From Hyphomicrobiales bacterium (GTDB taxonomy: Bacteria > Pseudomonadota > Alphaproteobacteria > Rhizobiales > MH13), in assembly GCA_017642935.1 (NCBI GenBank), contig JAEPOK010000002.1, forward strand, positions 1,384,199 to 1,448,198: DNA of 64,000 nt, in the 5' to 3' direction. The stretch's first letter is position 1. Each line of letters starts with the position of its first letter. Positions 51,301 through 60,764 of the stretch are shown here, in pieces. The position numbers and the translations under genes were made by a program. The notes beneath the pieces are model-generated. The model was not told the origin of the DNA, ran no database searches, and was given only the letters and a program-made list of their open reading frames with translations.

Positions 51301-54300
51301 CCTATCGCGGCCACATCCTCAATTGGTACGACACACGAACGCTTCAGCCGCTGGAACCACGCTATGTGTCGACAGTCGATAGTGGCAATCTGGCCGTCTC
51401 GCTGATTGCGCTCAAACAAGGCTGTTTGGAGCTTTCTGAGAAGCCGGCCATTGGCGGTGCCTGTTTTGGCTGTCTGGATACGACGCTTGATCTTCTGGTG
51501 CAGGCGATGAGTGCCTTGCCCAAGCATGATGCTGGCAGCCTTGAGCAAAACGTCCGCACGATCCGAGGCTTGGTCGAGGAGGCAAAGGCGTCGCCGCTCA
51601 TTTGGACGACGGCGCTCGCCAAACTGAAAGGACCCTGTTGGCGCGAGCTTGAAACGTTGGTGCGCGATGCCATCGAAGCCTCACCCGATGCGCTGGAACA
51701 AGACATCATAGACATCACAACCTGGCTGCACCGGTTTCAGCACGATCTGCACGCCATCGAGCGCGACACCGCGACCTTCCTGCCATGGCTGACCATCTTG
51801 GAAGAGGCGCCGGCTGAAATCGAGCCTGTTGCTGACGAGATCGCAGCCTTGTTGCACCCAGAAGCACCGAGGGACGATGGCGATCCAGCCCTCGGGCAAG
51901 TCTTTGGCACAATCCACGCGCACCAAAGCCAGGCAGGCCGTGCAAGTGACGAGGCCCAGGCTTGGCTGACCAAACTTCATCACTCTATCGAACAGGGACA
52001 GGCTGCCCAGGCAAAGCTGCGAGACGACCTCATCGCGCTGGCTGATCGGGCGGAGCGCATCGCCTACGGCATGGACTTTGCGTTCCTTTATGACCCGACG
52101 GTGCGGCTATTCACCATCGGCTACAACCACAGCCTCGCGCAGATGGATGGCAGCCACTACGATCTCCTGGCCACCGAGGCGCGCCTGGCGAGCTATTTTG
52201 CCATCGCCAAGCATGATGCGCCCATCGACCATTGGTTTTCGTTCAGTCGGCCAATAACGCGTCTGCGCGGCAAACCATCGATCCTGTCTTGGAATGGATC
52301 GATGTTCGAATATCTTATGCCACCGCTGTTTTTGCCGAGCTATCGCGATACGCTGTTAGGCGAGAGCGAGCTGACGGCGGTCGAATTTCAGCGCGCTTAT
52401 GCCCACCAACGCAATGTGCCTTGGGGCATTTCTGAATCCGCCTTCGGCGTGACCGATGCGCAAGGAACGTATCAGTACCGTGCATTCGGTGTGCCGGGTC
52501 TTGGCATTCGCAGGGGGCTAACAGAGGATTTGGTGGTCGCGCCGTACGGCTCTGCTTTGGCGCTTTGCGGCTGGCCGGAGTCCGCGTCGGACAATCTTGA
52601 GACGCTGTCTGAGCTTGGCGCGCTAACCCGCTACGGCTTCTATGACGCGTTGGATTTCACGCCGGATAGAACCGCTCCCGGACGCGATTTCATCCCCGTT
52701 CAAACCTACATGGCCCATCACCAGGGCATGATGATGTCTGCCATCGTCAATGCGCTGAACGACGACGTTCTGGTACGCCACTTTTTGAGCGAAAAACCGG
52801 TTCAGGCCATAGATCTGTTGCTGCAGGAGCGTGTGCCATGGGATGTCCCCATTGAGCGTGGTCGTGCCGATGAAGTCTCATTGGAACGCCATGCGCAAAC
52901 ACGACCAGTCGCCGATCTTACGCCCTGGGTTCCTTCCCCCGATTTTGCCGTGCCGCAAACCCATAGATTGGGCAATGGACGACTGTCCTCGCTGATCACG
53001 GACACGGGCGGCGGTGGTCTGACCTGGAAGCAAAACGCACTGACTCGGTGGCAGGCCGATTCAACGCGCACCGCCTATGGTCACTGGCTCTACCTGCAAG
53101 ATCGACAAAGCGATGATCTTTGGTCGCTGGGCGCAGCACCAACCGGGCAGGATCCCAACCAGGGCAAATGCGTGTTCCATCAGCACATGGTCGAGGTATT
53201 GCGCCGCCACGATGGGATGGTTGCGCGCATGGATGTCACGGTCGCGCCGTTTGACGATGTGGAAATCCGCCGCGTGACGTTGGTCAATGAAAGCGACAGG
53301 GACCGCACCATCGATCTGACCAGCTATGCCGAAGTGGTTTTGGCGCCGCCCATGGACGATGAGCGCCATCCTGCTTTCAGCAAGCTTTTCGTTCGAAGCA
53401 CTTTTTTGGAGCAAGACAATGCGTTGCTCTTTGAGCGCCGCCCCCGCCGTCCAGAAACCCGGCCGCCTGTCTTGCTGCATAGGATGGTCTCCAATGATCC
53501 AGCACTTGCCATCCACGCTTGGGAAACCGACCGCGCACGCTTTCTAGGTCGCAACCAGAGCAACCTACCGCCAATTGGTTTGCAGCAGGGTTTGAGCCAG
53601 ACCGATGGTTGGACGCTTGATCCGGTCATGGCGCTACAAATTCAAGTGAAACTGAAACCGACCGAGACCAAGGAGCTGGCATTTCTCACGATTGCGGGAT
53701 CGTCGCAGGGCGAGGTGATGCGGATTGCGCGAGATTATCCGGCCGAAGCGATCGATCGCGCCTTCCGCGATGCGCTGTTCGAGACGGGACGTGCCGTTCA
53801 GCAGCTTGAGATCGATCCCCTTCATCTGCCGGAGCTGCAAGGGCTTTCCTCGCTGTTGACCCATGCCAGCCCAACGCTGCGCGGTACACCGCCAAAGGAT
53901 GCCGATGCGTGGCATGGTCAGCCTGATCTCTGGCGCTTCGGAATATCCGGCGATCTGCCAATCTTTTTGCTAAAAGTCGCCAAGGCTGGCGATCCCTCGC
54001 TGCTTGATTTACTGGTGCGGGCGCAAAGGCTCTGGCAGCGCACTGGTCTGGAAATCGACCTGGTTATTCTGCGCGATGCAGTTTCTGGCTATGAGGAGCC
54101 TCTGCGCGAGCAGGTCCTCTCCATTCTGCGCAAGACGCACGCCGACAGCGTTCTCGGCAAACGAGGTGGTATTCACCTCTTGGCTTCCGATCAAATGGAT
54201 GCGGGCCTGAGACGTGGCATGGAGGCGGCGGCACATATCGTCTTGAGCGATGAACACCTGACCTTGCGCGAGATTCTTGATCATGCCTTGGAAACCCGCA

Positions 54301-56804
54301 TTCCATCGCCGCGCTTTGATCCTGGACAGCCACCAAGCTACGAAGCCCTCCCCACGCTGGAGCGACCGGATGGCCTGTTATTCGACAATGGTTATGGTGG
54401 TTTTGAACCCGATACTGGTGACTACATCATGCACCTTGGCCCCGGCGAACATTTGCCAGCGCCCTGGTGCAATATCTTGGCCAATGACGATTTCGGCTGC
54501 CTCGTCAGCGAAGCGGGGTTGGGAGCCAGCTGGGCGATCAACAGTGGAGAGTTTCGGCTGACCCCATGGGCCAACGATCCCGTCGCAAACACACCCAGTG
54601 AAGTGCTCTATCTGCGTGACCAGGCCAGCGGCGAGGTCTGGACGACGACACCCGCACCGTTGGGACATGACGCGGTTTGCCAGATACGCCATGACGCCGG
54701 CCAAGCGCAGTGGCGACAGAACAGTCATGGCCTTGAGCAAGAGATGCTGGCTTTCGTACCGGTCGATGCATCGGTCAAGCTTGTTCGCTTGCGGCTGACC
54801 AACCGCACCAGGCGGCCGCGGCGTGTTTCAGCGACCTACTACGCTGAGTGGATGCTGGGCGCCATGAGCAGTGTCGCCAAGCCCCATATCACCAACCACT
54901 TTGATCCCGTCCTGAAGGCGATCATAGCGCGCAACCGCTGGAACCCGGAATTTGGCGATCGTGTTGCCTATTTGATCGCATCCTTGGAACCGCGCAGCAT
55001 GACGGGCGACCGTTCTGATTTTCTGGGTCGCGAGGGCGACGTGCATGATCCCGATGGGCTGCGTCGCTGGGACCTTGGTGGGCGTTTCACGCCAGGCGGT
55101 GATTCCTGCGCCGCCTATCAGGTGCACTTGGACATCGCCGCCGAGCAAACCGTAGAAGTCGTCTTCGCACTCGGCGCCGTTGCCCACCAAGCCGATCTGG
55201 CTGAGGCCGTCACAAAATGGCGCGATCCTGCAGAGGCGGAACGTGCCCAGCGCGCCTTGCAAAAAACATGGCGAGAGCGACTTGCAGCCGTCCAGATCAA
55301 AACGCCTGATCCAGCACTTGATTTGATGGTGAACCGATGGCTGCCCTACCAAAACATGTCCTCACGGATCATGGCACGAGCGGGCTTCTATCAAGCTGGT
55401 GGCGCCTATGGCTTCCGCGATCAGCTTCAGGACGTGCTGGCACTGTTGCATGGCGATCCGGCACGTGCGCGCCAGCACATCCTTCTGGCCGCGCGCTATC
55501 AGTTCGAGACCGGTGATGCGTTGCATTGGTGGCATCCGCCGGCCGGGCGCGGCGTGAAAACCCGCTGTTCAGACGATTATCTTTGGCTGGTCTATGTAAC
55601 GGCCCGCTACATAAAGGCGACAGGCGATACCACCATTCTGGACGAGCAGGTTCCTTTCCTGACGGCCGATGAGTTAGAACCCGACGAGCACGATCGCTAT
55701 GCCTTGTTTGAAACTGGCCAGACCGCGCCGCTTTATGAGCATTGCGCGCGAGCACTGGATCGAATGATGGCCACCGGCCCACACGGGATTGCGCTCATCG
55801 GAGCTGGCGATTGGAATGACGGGATGGATCGGGTCGGCGACAAAGGGCTGGGCGAAAGCACGTGGCTGACCTGGTTTCAGATCGCCACTGTCGGTCTGTT
55901 TGCTCCCCATGCGAGAAAGGCTGACCATCACGAGGACGCTAAGCGTTGGGAGGACCACGCCGCCAGCCTGCGCGAGGCCGTGGCAGAACATGGATGGGAC
56001 GGTCAATGGTATGTCCGAGCCTTTGATGATGAGGGTCTGCCATGGGGATCGCACACCAACGACGAGTGCCAAATTGACCTTATCGCCCAGGCTTGGTCGG
56101 TACTCCATGGCGCGCCGCCGGATGATCGGGCGAGGCAGGCCTTGCTCTCAGTTGGAGAAAAACTTGTCGATCGACCCGCCCGGCTTGTTCGATTGTTGAC
56201 GCCGCCATTCGATCAAACCGCGCGCGATCCAGGCTACATCAAGGCCTATCCGCCGGGGATCCGTGAGAATGGTGGGCAGTATACCCACGCTGCGACCTGG
56301 CTGGGTGCGGCCTATGTTGCCTCGGGCGATGGCGAGCGCGCCCATGAGGTATTCGACATCATCAACCCCATTCGGCGTGCGGCGAGCCAAAGCGATGCCG
56401 ATCACTATCGCCGGGAGCCTTATGTGCTCACCGGCGACGTTTCAGGCGCCGGCAATCGGATCGGTCAGGGTGGCTGGTCCTGGTACACCGGCGCTGCCGG
56501 CTGGGCATGGCAGTTGGCCGTTGCTGGCCTTTTGGGCATCACCCCTGAGGATGGTGATATACGGATCGACCCGTGCCTGCCGCCTGACTGGCCGGACGCC
56601 GAAGCGAGGCTGGACGGGCCCAATGGGCGCCTGGAGATATTGATCATGCGCGATGCAAACGTGAATCAAGGTCAAGTCGAGACGATCGTTGATGGTCAGC
56701 CCTGGAAAAAAGAAACGGTGCCCTATCCCGGTAAGGGCCATACAAGCCGCGTTCTGGTGAAGCTTGCCGAGGTAAATGTTCATGCCGCAATCGAACCGGC
56801 TTGA
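48336..56804 (+). CDS. ndvB: Cyclic beta-1,2-glucan synthase (NdvB/ChvB)
   Basis: A 2822-residue inner-membrane protein, the normal size for NdvB. An N-terminal region leads to membrane helices near 310-375. The GT84 glycosyltransferase core has the DxD-type ITLDADTQLPPKSAARLIG near 528, GRVPENRILSHDLFEGLHGR and QHRWIRGDWQLIPW. Further membrane helices lie near 730-870. The C-terminal half holds glucan-handling domains and a GH94 phosphorylase-like domain with GDWNDGMDRVGDKG near 2490. It polymerises UDP-glucose into cyclic glucan, controls its length and cyclises it. The glucan is used for osmoadaptation and host interaction. Convergent with galU, four bases apart. Confidence 0.97.
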   Translation: MTSEEASRVGAPDELRELAMRHKDVIDQPTVVASYRALPGLDGWLAKVRHYCGDPVQEHARAADWLLDNDYHVARALRRVQEDLPLNFYRQLPALESTQEAKVPRAYALSEVVFDSLHPQLTLDLLTACIRAYQQRVHLTNAELWALPSLLRLVCLERLISAFVSLDGSLAPQGRLGTDGQDLSAEDATDQIARAITNLIAIHGIEWKDFVDQVSPIEAALSDDPAGIYASMTFETRNRYRQAVERLARRSEHSEVDVAQLVLSTCRRAGGEPVNSHVGYWLIGDGLSTFESELGYRPTLALGLRRRLARHRGKLYAAGLITGVLAALALPSAYLWAQNASLVQWVIGIAISLLPATILSVWAAHWVITKVTRPLTLPEMDFSEGIPEQHATAIVLPVILNSPAEVDKIAEKLEILHLANPDPALCFVVLSDPVDATTQTLPEDVEIERALTAKIARLNQLNGKGERSPFLLLHRGRTYNASEGCWMAWERKRGKLEQFNQLILGEDTDAFVLAEGDTASLSGVRYAITLDADTQLPPKSAARLIGMMAHPLNQAVTDPETGRVISGYAILQPRIEILPKLGKDTHFAHLYGGDTAVDIYSRAVSDVYQDLFGTGIFVGKGLYDIAALHGSLAGRVPENRILSHDLFEGLHGRAALASNLVLYEDLPATYPEYAARQHRWIRGDWQLIPWLWRKVPSADGGKTATTLSALDRWKILDNLRRSLMSPALLMFFLAAWIALPGSALVWTLLAVAAPGSYLIGELFAIATTGVRRGALGNAVHQIRAKSGRWFFSVVFLVSDTLIALDAILTTLWRTQVSRKNLLQWTSAATASARFARLGTRAACWRMMWPSSVLALIQGAQIILFDPQDFLPAAPVLLLWFLAPEIAVWSARPRRFRNETLNDKQRRFLTQVARRTWHFFETFVGPDDHWLPPDNYQHGHKEEIAHRTSPTNIGMFLVSALAARDLGFITTSDFLARCRNTIETLGRVETYRGHILNWYDTRTLQPLEPRYVSTVDSGNLAVSLIALKQGCLELSEKPAIGGACFGCLDTTLDLLVQAMSALPKHDAGSLEQNVRTIRGLVEEAKASPLIWTTALAKLKGPCWRELETLVRDAIEASPDALEQDIIDITTWLHRFQHDLHAIERDTATFLPWLTILEEAPAEIEPVADEIAALLHPEAPRDDGDPALGQVFGTIHAHQSQAGRASDEAQAWLTKLHHSIEQGQAAQAKLRDDLIALADRAERIAYGMDFAFLYDPTVRLFTIGYNHSLAQMDGSHYDLLATEARLASYFAIAKHDAPIDHWFSFSRPITRLRGKPSILSWNGSMFEYLMPPLFLPSYRDTLLGESELTAVEFQRAYAHQRNVPWGISESAFGVTDAQGTYQYRAFGVPGLGIRRGLTEDLVVAPYGSALALCGWPESASDNLETLSELGALTRYGFYDALDFTPDRTAPGRDFIPVQTYMAHHQGMMMSAIVNALNDDVLVRHFLSEKPVQAIDLLLQERVPWDVPIERGRADEVSLERHAQTRPVADLTPWVPSPDFAVPQTHRLGNGRLSSLITDTGGGGLTWKQNALTRWQADSTRTAYGHWLYLQDRQSDDLWSLGAAPTGQDPNQGKCVFHQHMVEVLRRHDGMVARMDVTVAPFDDVEIRRVTLVNESDRDRTIDLTSYAEVVLAPPMDDERHPAFSKLFVRSTFLEQDNALLFERRPRRPETRPPVLLHRMVSNDPALAIHAWETDRARFLGRNQSNLPPIGLQQGLSQTDGWTLDPVMALQIQVKLKPTETKELAFLTIAGSSQGEVMRIARDYPAEAIDRAFRDALFETGRAVQQLEIDPLHLPELQGLSSLLTHASPTLRGTPPKDADAWHGQPDLWRFGISGDLPIFLLKVAKAGDPSLLDLLVRAQRLWQRTGLEIDLVILRDAVSGYEEPLREQVLSILRKTHADSVLGKRGGIHLLASDQMDAGLRRGMEAAAHIVLSDEHLTLREILDHALETRIPSPRFDPGQPPSYEALPTLERPDGLLFDNGYGGFEPDTGDYIMHLGPGEHLPAPWCNILANDDFGCLVSEAGLGASWAINSGEFRLTPWANDPVANTPSEVLYLRDQASGEVWTTTPAPLGHDAVCQIRHDAGQAQWRQNSHGLEQEMLAFVPVDASVKLVRLRLTNRTRRPRRVSATYYAEWMLGAMSSVAKPHITNHFDPVLKAIIARNRWNPEFGDRVAYLIASLEPRSMTGDRSDFLGREGDVHDPDGLRRWDLGGRFTPGGDSCAAYQVHLDIAAEQTVEVVFALGAVAHQADLAEAVTKWRDPAEAERAQRALQKTWRERLAAVQIKTPDPALDLMVNRWLPYQNMSSRIMARAGFYQAGGAYGFRDQLQDVLALLHGDPARARQHILLAARYQFETGDALHWWHPPAGRGVKTRCSDDYLWLVYVTARYIKATGDTTILDEQVPFLTADELEPDEHDRYALFETGQTAPLYEHCARALDRMMATGPHGIALIGAGDWNDGMDRVGDKGLGESTWLTWFQIATVGLFAPHARKADHHEDAKRWEDHAASLREAVAEHGWDGQWYVRAFDDEGLPWGSHTNDECQIDLIAQAWSVLHGAPPDDRARQALLSVGEKLVDRPARLVRLLTPPFDQTARDPGYIKAYPPGIRENGGQYTHAATWLGAAYVASGDGERAHEVFDIINPIRRAASQSDADHYRREPYVLTGDVSGAGNRIGQGGWSWYTGAAGWAWQLAVAGLLGITPEDGDIRIDPCLPPDWPDAEARLDGPNGRLEILIMRDANVNQGQVETIVDGQPWKKETVPYPGKGHTSRVLVKLAEVNVHAAIEPA

Positions 56805-56808
56805 CCGG

Positions 56809-57687
56809 TTAGGGCTTCGGCTTCAAATACTCATCGAAAACCTCGGCATAGGCTGGATCGTCCTTGGCGAGATAGAGCGTTGCGGCCAGCATGCCGGGCT
56901 TGGACCCGCAATCGAACCGCCGTCCGGAAAACCGATAGCCCGCAACACCGACCTTGCCAGCACTTTGGGTGATGGCGTCAGTGAGTTGAATCTCCCCTCC
57001 CGCGCCGGGCTGCGTCCGTTCCAACGCGTCGAATACCGCCGGATCAAGGATGTAGCGGCCGACAACCGCCATTTGTGAGGGTGCAACCTCCGGTTTCGGC
57101 TTCTCGATGACGCCGCTTGCGTAAACAAAACGATCCTTTTGCGCAGTCACATCCAGGATGCCGTACTGGGCAGTTGATGCTCTGGGCACCTCCATTACCG
57201 CGATCAAATGCCCGGCTTCGCAATCGGCATAGGCATCAATCATTTCGCGCAGACAGCCTGGTTTTCCCAGGATCAAGTCATCTGGCAGAACAACGGCAAC
57301 CGGACCATCCAAAGTCTGCGGGCCTGCGCGCAAGACAGCATCGCCCAGCCCCAGCGGGTCGGGCTGCATGACAAACACCACCTCGCAATCGCGTGTATCA
57401 AGCGCAGCCTCTTCTAGTTCATGGGCCAGGGCCGGCTTTCCATGTTCAACAAGGATGGAACGTAAATCCGCATCATCCATCACATAGTGCTTGATCGCAG
57501 CCTTGGAGGGATGGCTGACAAAGATCATGCGTTCCACACCGACCTCGCGTGCTTCGTCGATGGCGTACTGGATCAGAGGTGTATCGATCACCGGCAGCAG
57601 TTCTTTCGGCGTACCCTTGGTTGCTGGCATGAACCGCGTGCCAAGGCCGGCCACTGGAAAAATCGCTGTGCGGACGGGAGGATGCAT
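56809..57687 (-). CDS. galU: UTP--glucose-1-phosphate uridylyltransferase
   Basis: A 292-residue nucleotidyltransferase opening RTAIFPVAGLGTRFMPATKG with KELLPVIDTPLIQYAIDEA, and carrying VVLPDDLI (metal Asp), IEKPKPE and GGEIQLTDAI. This is the GalU signature. It makes UDP-glucose, the substrate of the adjacent NdvB and of other polysaccharide synthases. It is transcribed divergently from the PRPP-synthetase-like gene across 161 bases. Confidence 0.96.
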   Translation of the reverse strand: MHPPVRTAIFPVAGLGTRFMPATKGTPKELLPVIDTPLIQYAIDEAREVGVERMIFVSHPSKAAIKHYVMDDADLRSILVEHGKPALAHELEEAALDTRDCEVVFVMQPDPLGLGDAVLRAGPQTLDGPVAVVLPDDLILGKPGCLREMIDAYADCEAGHLIAVMEVPRASTAQYGILDVTAQKDRFVYASGVIEKPKPEVAPSQMAVVGRYILDPAVFDALERTQPGAGGEIQLTDAITQSAGKVGVAGYRFSGRRFDCGSKPGMLAATLYLAKDDPAYAEVFDEYLKPKP

Positions 57688-57848
57688 GATTGCTTTGTAT
57701 CACTCTTGAGCAGGAAGCGCGATCACAGCTGAATGCTGACGCAGGTAAAGTTGGTGAACGCTACAAATCCCTTCCTTGATGCCGATCAACCTTGGTCGCG
57801 GCGCCGCATGCAGTGATCGGCCCGTCTGCCCTTTGACCATGGACTGCC

Positions 57849-58835
57849 ATGCCCAATCCCGATGATCTTGTGTTTTTTGCTCTCAATGGCAGCGACCATT
57901 TGGGCGATGCGATTTGTGCCCGGCTTGGCCAGTTGCGAGCGCCGCATGAAGAGCGCGACTTCGGCGATGGCGAACATAAGGCCCGACCTTTGCAGCAGAT
58001 TGGAGGCTGCGATGTATATGTGCTGCATTCGCTACACGGGCAGCCGGGCACCTCAACCAATGACAAACTCGTCCGACTGCTCTTCTTCATTGCGACCTTG
58101 AAGGATGCGGGCGCTAAAAACGTAACAGCTATTTGCCCCTATCTGGCCTACAGCCGGAAAGACCGCAGGACAAAGCCGCATGATCCCGTTTCCTCTCGCT
58201 ATGTTGCGCAGCTTTTTGAAAGCGTTGGACTGGACCGGATCGTCACTGTCGATGTCCACAACGTCAGCGCGTTCGAAAACGCCTTCCGAGGCTGTCGAAC
58301 CATTCATGCGGTGACGGCACCTTTGCTGGCTGATCACATTGAGAAGCGTTCAGATCAGACATCGTTTACGGTGATGGCGCCTGACGCTGGTGGAGCCAAG
58401 CGTGCGGAGGTGGTGCGTCAGGCCTTGCAGCAGCGCTTCCAGCATCCGGTCACCAAGGCCATCATCGACAAGCATCGCAGCGAAGGCGCGATTTCTGGAT
58501 CGCTTTTTGCTGGCGATGTCGCAGGACGCACAGTGGTCATCGTCGATGACATCGTTAGCAGCGGTGGAACGATGCTGCGCGCCATCAAAGCCTGTCGAGA
58601 GGCTGGAGCAGCACGCATTCTGGCCTCGGCAACCCATGGGCTTTTTACCGCCCAAAGCTCGCTGATTGGTTCTGAAGGACCAGATGAACTGATCGTCAGT
58701 GACACGGTGCCGTTGCCAGCGAAGTTGCAAGATAATCCCAACCTAACCGTGCTGTCCGTTGCCGGTTTGTTGGCAGACATCGTTGCCCGGCTGCATGAGG
58801 GTGGCGACGTCGGCGCCTTGTTGGCTTACAGCTAA
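57849..58835 (+). CDS. Ribose-phosphate pyrophosphokinase-like protein
   Basis: A 328-residue PRPP-synthetase/phosphoribosyltransferase-fold protein. It shows DGEHKARPLQQIGGCDVYVL, CPYLAYSRKDRRTKPHDPVS (catalytic loop region), DVHN and the PRPP-binding VVIVDDIVSSGGTML. The N-terminal FALNGSDHLGDAI differs from housekeeping Prs, which usually has a conserved FSG..N.LA start, so it is a paralogue. It is convergent with the kinase-fold gene, six bases apart. Confidence 0.85.
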   Translation: MPNPDDLVFFALNGSDHLGDAICARLGQLRAPHEERDFGDGEHKARPLQQIGGCDVYVLHSLHGQPGTSTNDKLVRLLFFIATLKDAGAKNVTAICPYLAYSRKDRRTKPHDPVSSRYVAQLFESVGLDRIVTVDVHNVSAFENAFRGCRTIHAVTAPLLADHIEKRSDQTSFTVMAPDAGGAKRAEVVRQALQQRFQHPVTKAIIDKHRSEGAISGSLFAGDVAGRTVVIVDDIVSSGGTMLRAIKACREAGAARILASATHGLFTAQSSLIGSEGPDELIVSDTVPLPAKLQDNPNLTVLSVAGLLADIVARLHEGGDVGALLAYS

Positions 58836-58841
58836 AACATC

Positions 58842-59864
58842 CTATCGCGATGGGGTTGCCAGGCGCAGATAGTCACGCGCCAGCGCTGGCCATCGCTCGG
58901 GTTGGCGTGGCTTGGCATCGCGCAAATGCTCGATCGACAGACGCGCGCGCATGCATGCGCGGATAGTCCGATAAAACTCTTTGAGCTGCGGTGGCACATC
59001 ATCGTCCAACCGTTTTTCCAAGCCTGCATGAAGCTGATCGCCGATCCATGGGCACTCCAAGCGTTCGCATTCCAGGCTGAGAAGCGCGATTTCATCGAAG
59101 GGATCGACCTGCCGCAAACGATCATCAAACTCCAAGCGATCGATCACCAGGGTTGGCGGGCCGAGATAGACATGCTCCGGCCGCAGATCGCCATGGCCGT
59201 CGACGATCCGACCCTGTGCCAGCCGGTCAGTCAAGAGGTTCGAACGATCGCGCAAGAATTGACGGAGCGCGTCGAGCGGCGGTTGCACCAAGCCTGATGG
59301 TAGTTCGAAGACTGGGTCGTTCAGGGACCTGGTGGCGAGCGCGATGTTGCGTTGGTATGTTGCGATCAGTTCTGTGTCGGTGAGGTAACTGCGTGGTGCT
59401 GTGCGGTAAAACGCAGCCAGTCGATCGCAAATCCTTTCAATGTCATCCGGGCGAACGGACTGCATTTGGCAACGATTGTCCAAGAGCCGGCTCGTGTCGA
59501 GCCGTCGCATCAACACAACCCACTCGACAGGCACACCCTCGCCCTCAAAGGCAAGCGAACCGTCGGTCGGGCGTAGCACCGGAAGGCTCTTCAAATAAAC
59601 TCCAGGTGCCAGGGCCTGGTTGAGTGAAACCTCACGCTCACAGCTTTGCCGCCTAGCTTTCAGCGGGCCATAATCGACGAAACTCAGTTGGATCGGCTTC
59701 TTCGTCTTGTAGACCAAATCGCCCGCCACAAAGACATGCGAAGTATGGGTTTCGACGACCTCCACCTGCGCTGGCCGGTGCGCATAGGAATGCCGGTCGG
59801 AGAGGAACGCCATGGCCGCCGCATGGTCGCCCTGATCCTGCTCGGCGATTGGCCGTTCACACAT
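58842..59864 (-). CDS. Kinase-fold (APH-like) protein
   Basis: A 340-residue protein of the aminoglycoside-phosphotransferase-like group. The N-lobe is FVAGDLVYKTKKPI with Lys for ATP and the catalytic loop is IVDGHGDLRPEHVYL, followed by VIDRLEFDDRLRQVD with the metal Asp. It matches the N-terminal part of the larger APH-AAA fusion proteins of proteobacteria but lacks the C-terminal AAA (P-loop) half, so it is a stand-alone version. Its start lies four bases after the amidotransferase stop, so the two are co-transcribed. Substrate unknown. Confidence 0.8.
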   Translation of the reverse strand: MCERPIAEQDQGDHAAAMAFLSDRHSYAHRPAQVEVVETHTSHVFVAGDLVYKTKKPIQLSFVDYGPLKARRQSCEREVSLNQALAPGVYLKSLPVLRPTDGSLAFEGEGVPVEWVVLMRRLDTSRLLDNRCQMQSVRPDDIERICDRLAAFYRTAPRSYLTDTELIATYQRNIALATRSLNDPVFELPSGLVQPPLDALRQFLRDRSNLLTDRLAQGRIVDGHGDLRPEHVYLGPPTLVIDRLEFDDRLRQVDPFDEIALLSLECERLECPWIGDQLHAGLEKRLDDDVPPQLKEFYRTIRACMRARLSIEHLRDAKPRQPERWPALARDYLRLATPSR

Positions 59865-59867
59865 GGA

Positions 59868-60698
59868 TCAGCCGCTCATCAGTAGCGGATAAATGTGCAG
59901 ACCAGTCGTGAGATTGGCTTCCCAAATCGAATGGTTGGGAATGTCGGTCCACGCCTCATGGGTCAGCGGCTCGGACGCCACGACAATCGCCCGGTAGTCG
60001 CGCTTGGGATCATGGTGGATGTGCGGAAAGCCGCAAATTTCGCAGTCATAAACACCGAGGCGATCAACAAAACAGAGCCCGCGATTGATGCGTGTTCCAA
60101 ATAGTCGCTCGCCGTCGGTGATCATCATATTCAGCCCCAGCGGCTTGCCAGGGGCGGCCGTTTCAGCAAGCTCGGTAACCTCGCATGCCAAGGCCCGCAG
60201 AGCAGCAACCATATCGCCGTGAGGATCAATCGCGCCTTCGTCGGCGCGCGTGAGAAACAGACGAAACACATGCTCACTGTCTGTCACGCCTTTGATCGCG
60301 TCGCGATGCTTCGGGCTCAATCGCGCCGCCATTTCGTCGCGCATCTGCGCAAATCCTGGTACTGTGCCGTTGTGGGTAAACGTCCATCGTCCTTCGACAA
60401 AGGGGTGGGTGTTATGCAGATCGGTGCCGCCGACCGTTGCCCGGCGAACATGGGCAAGGACCAGCGTGGCATAGGCGCGCGCCGCAGCCCGCTCAAAATG
60501 CTCACCGTGATAGGCCGCCCAGGCCTGGCGCTCGACGTCCGGACCATCGCCGCCAAAAGTTGCCACGCCCCAACCGTGCGAATGGCTGTAGCCGCCAAGG
60601 TCGCTTCGGCTTTGGGACATCAGCGCGTTTTGCGAATGCACCAGCGTGCACTCAACCTTGGTGGGTTCGCTGGCGATGAATCCATACAGGCGGCACAT
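59868..60698 (-). CDS. Class II glutamine amidotransferase
   Basis: A 276-residue protein from ATG 60698. Choosing this start puts the catalytic Cys at position 2 (MCRLYGFIASEPT), as required for N-terminal nucleophile hydrolases; a longer frame upstream is therefore rejected. It also shows HGWGVATFGG, HVRRATVGG, NTHPFVEGRWTFTHNGTVPG and DSEHVFRLFL. This is the YafJ/EgtC-like stand-alone amidotransferase type. Role in this context unknown. Confidence 0.92.
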   Translation of the reverse strand: MCRLYGFIASEPTKVECTLVHSQNALMSQSRSDLGGYSHSHGWGVATFGGDGPDVERQAWAAYHGEHFERAAARAYATLVLAHVRRATVGGTDLHNTHPFVEGRWTFTHNGTVPGFAQMRDEMAARLSPKHRDAIKGVTDSEHVFRLFLTRADEGAIDPHGDMVAALRALACEVTELAETAAPGKPLGLNMMITDGERLFGTRINRGLCFVDRLGVYDCEICGFPHIHHDPKRDYRAIVVASEPLTHEAWTDIPNHSIWEANLTTGLHIYPLLMSG

Positions 60699-60764
60699 GC
60701 TCTGATCCAGGTCAATTTTGGCATCGTTGCTCCCCCTACCATGGGCCTGCAAAGCTGGATGATC

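Noticed and set aside
60219..60764. Long N-terminal extension of the hemerythrin
   Set aside because: It is antisense to the amidotransferase gene, and the hemerythrin domain begins only after 60765.
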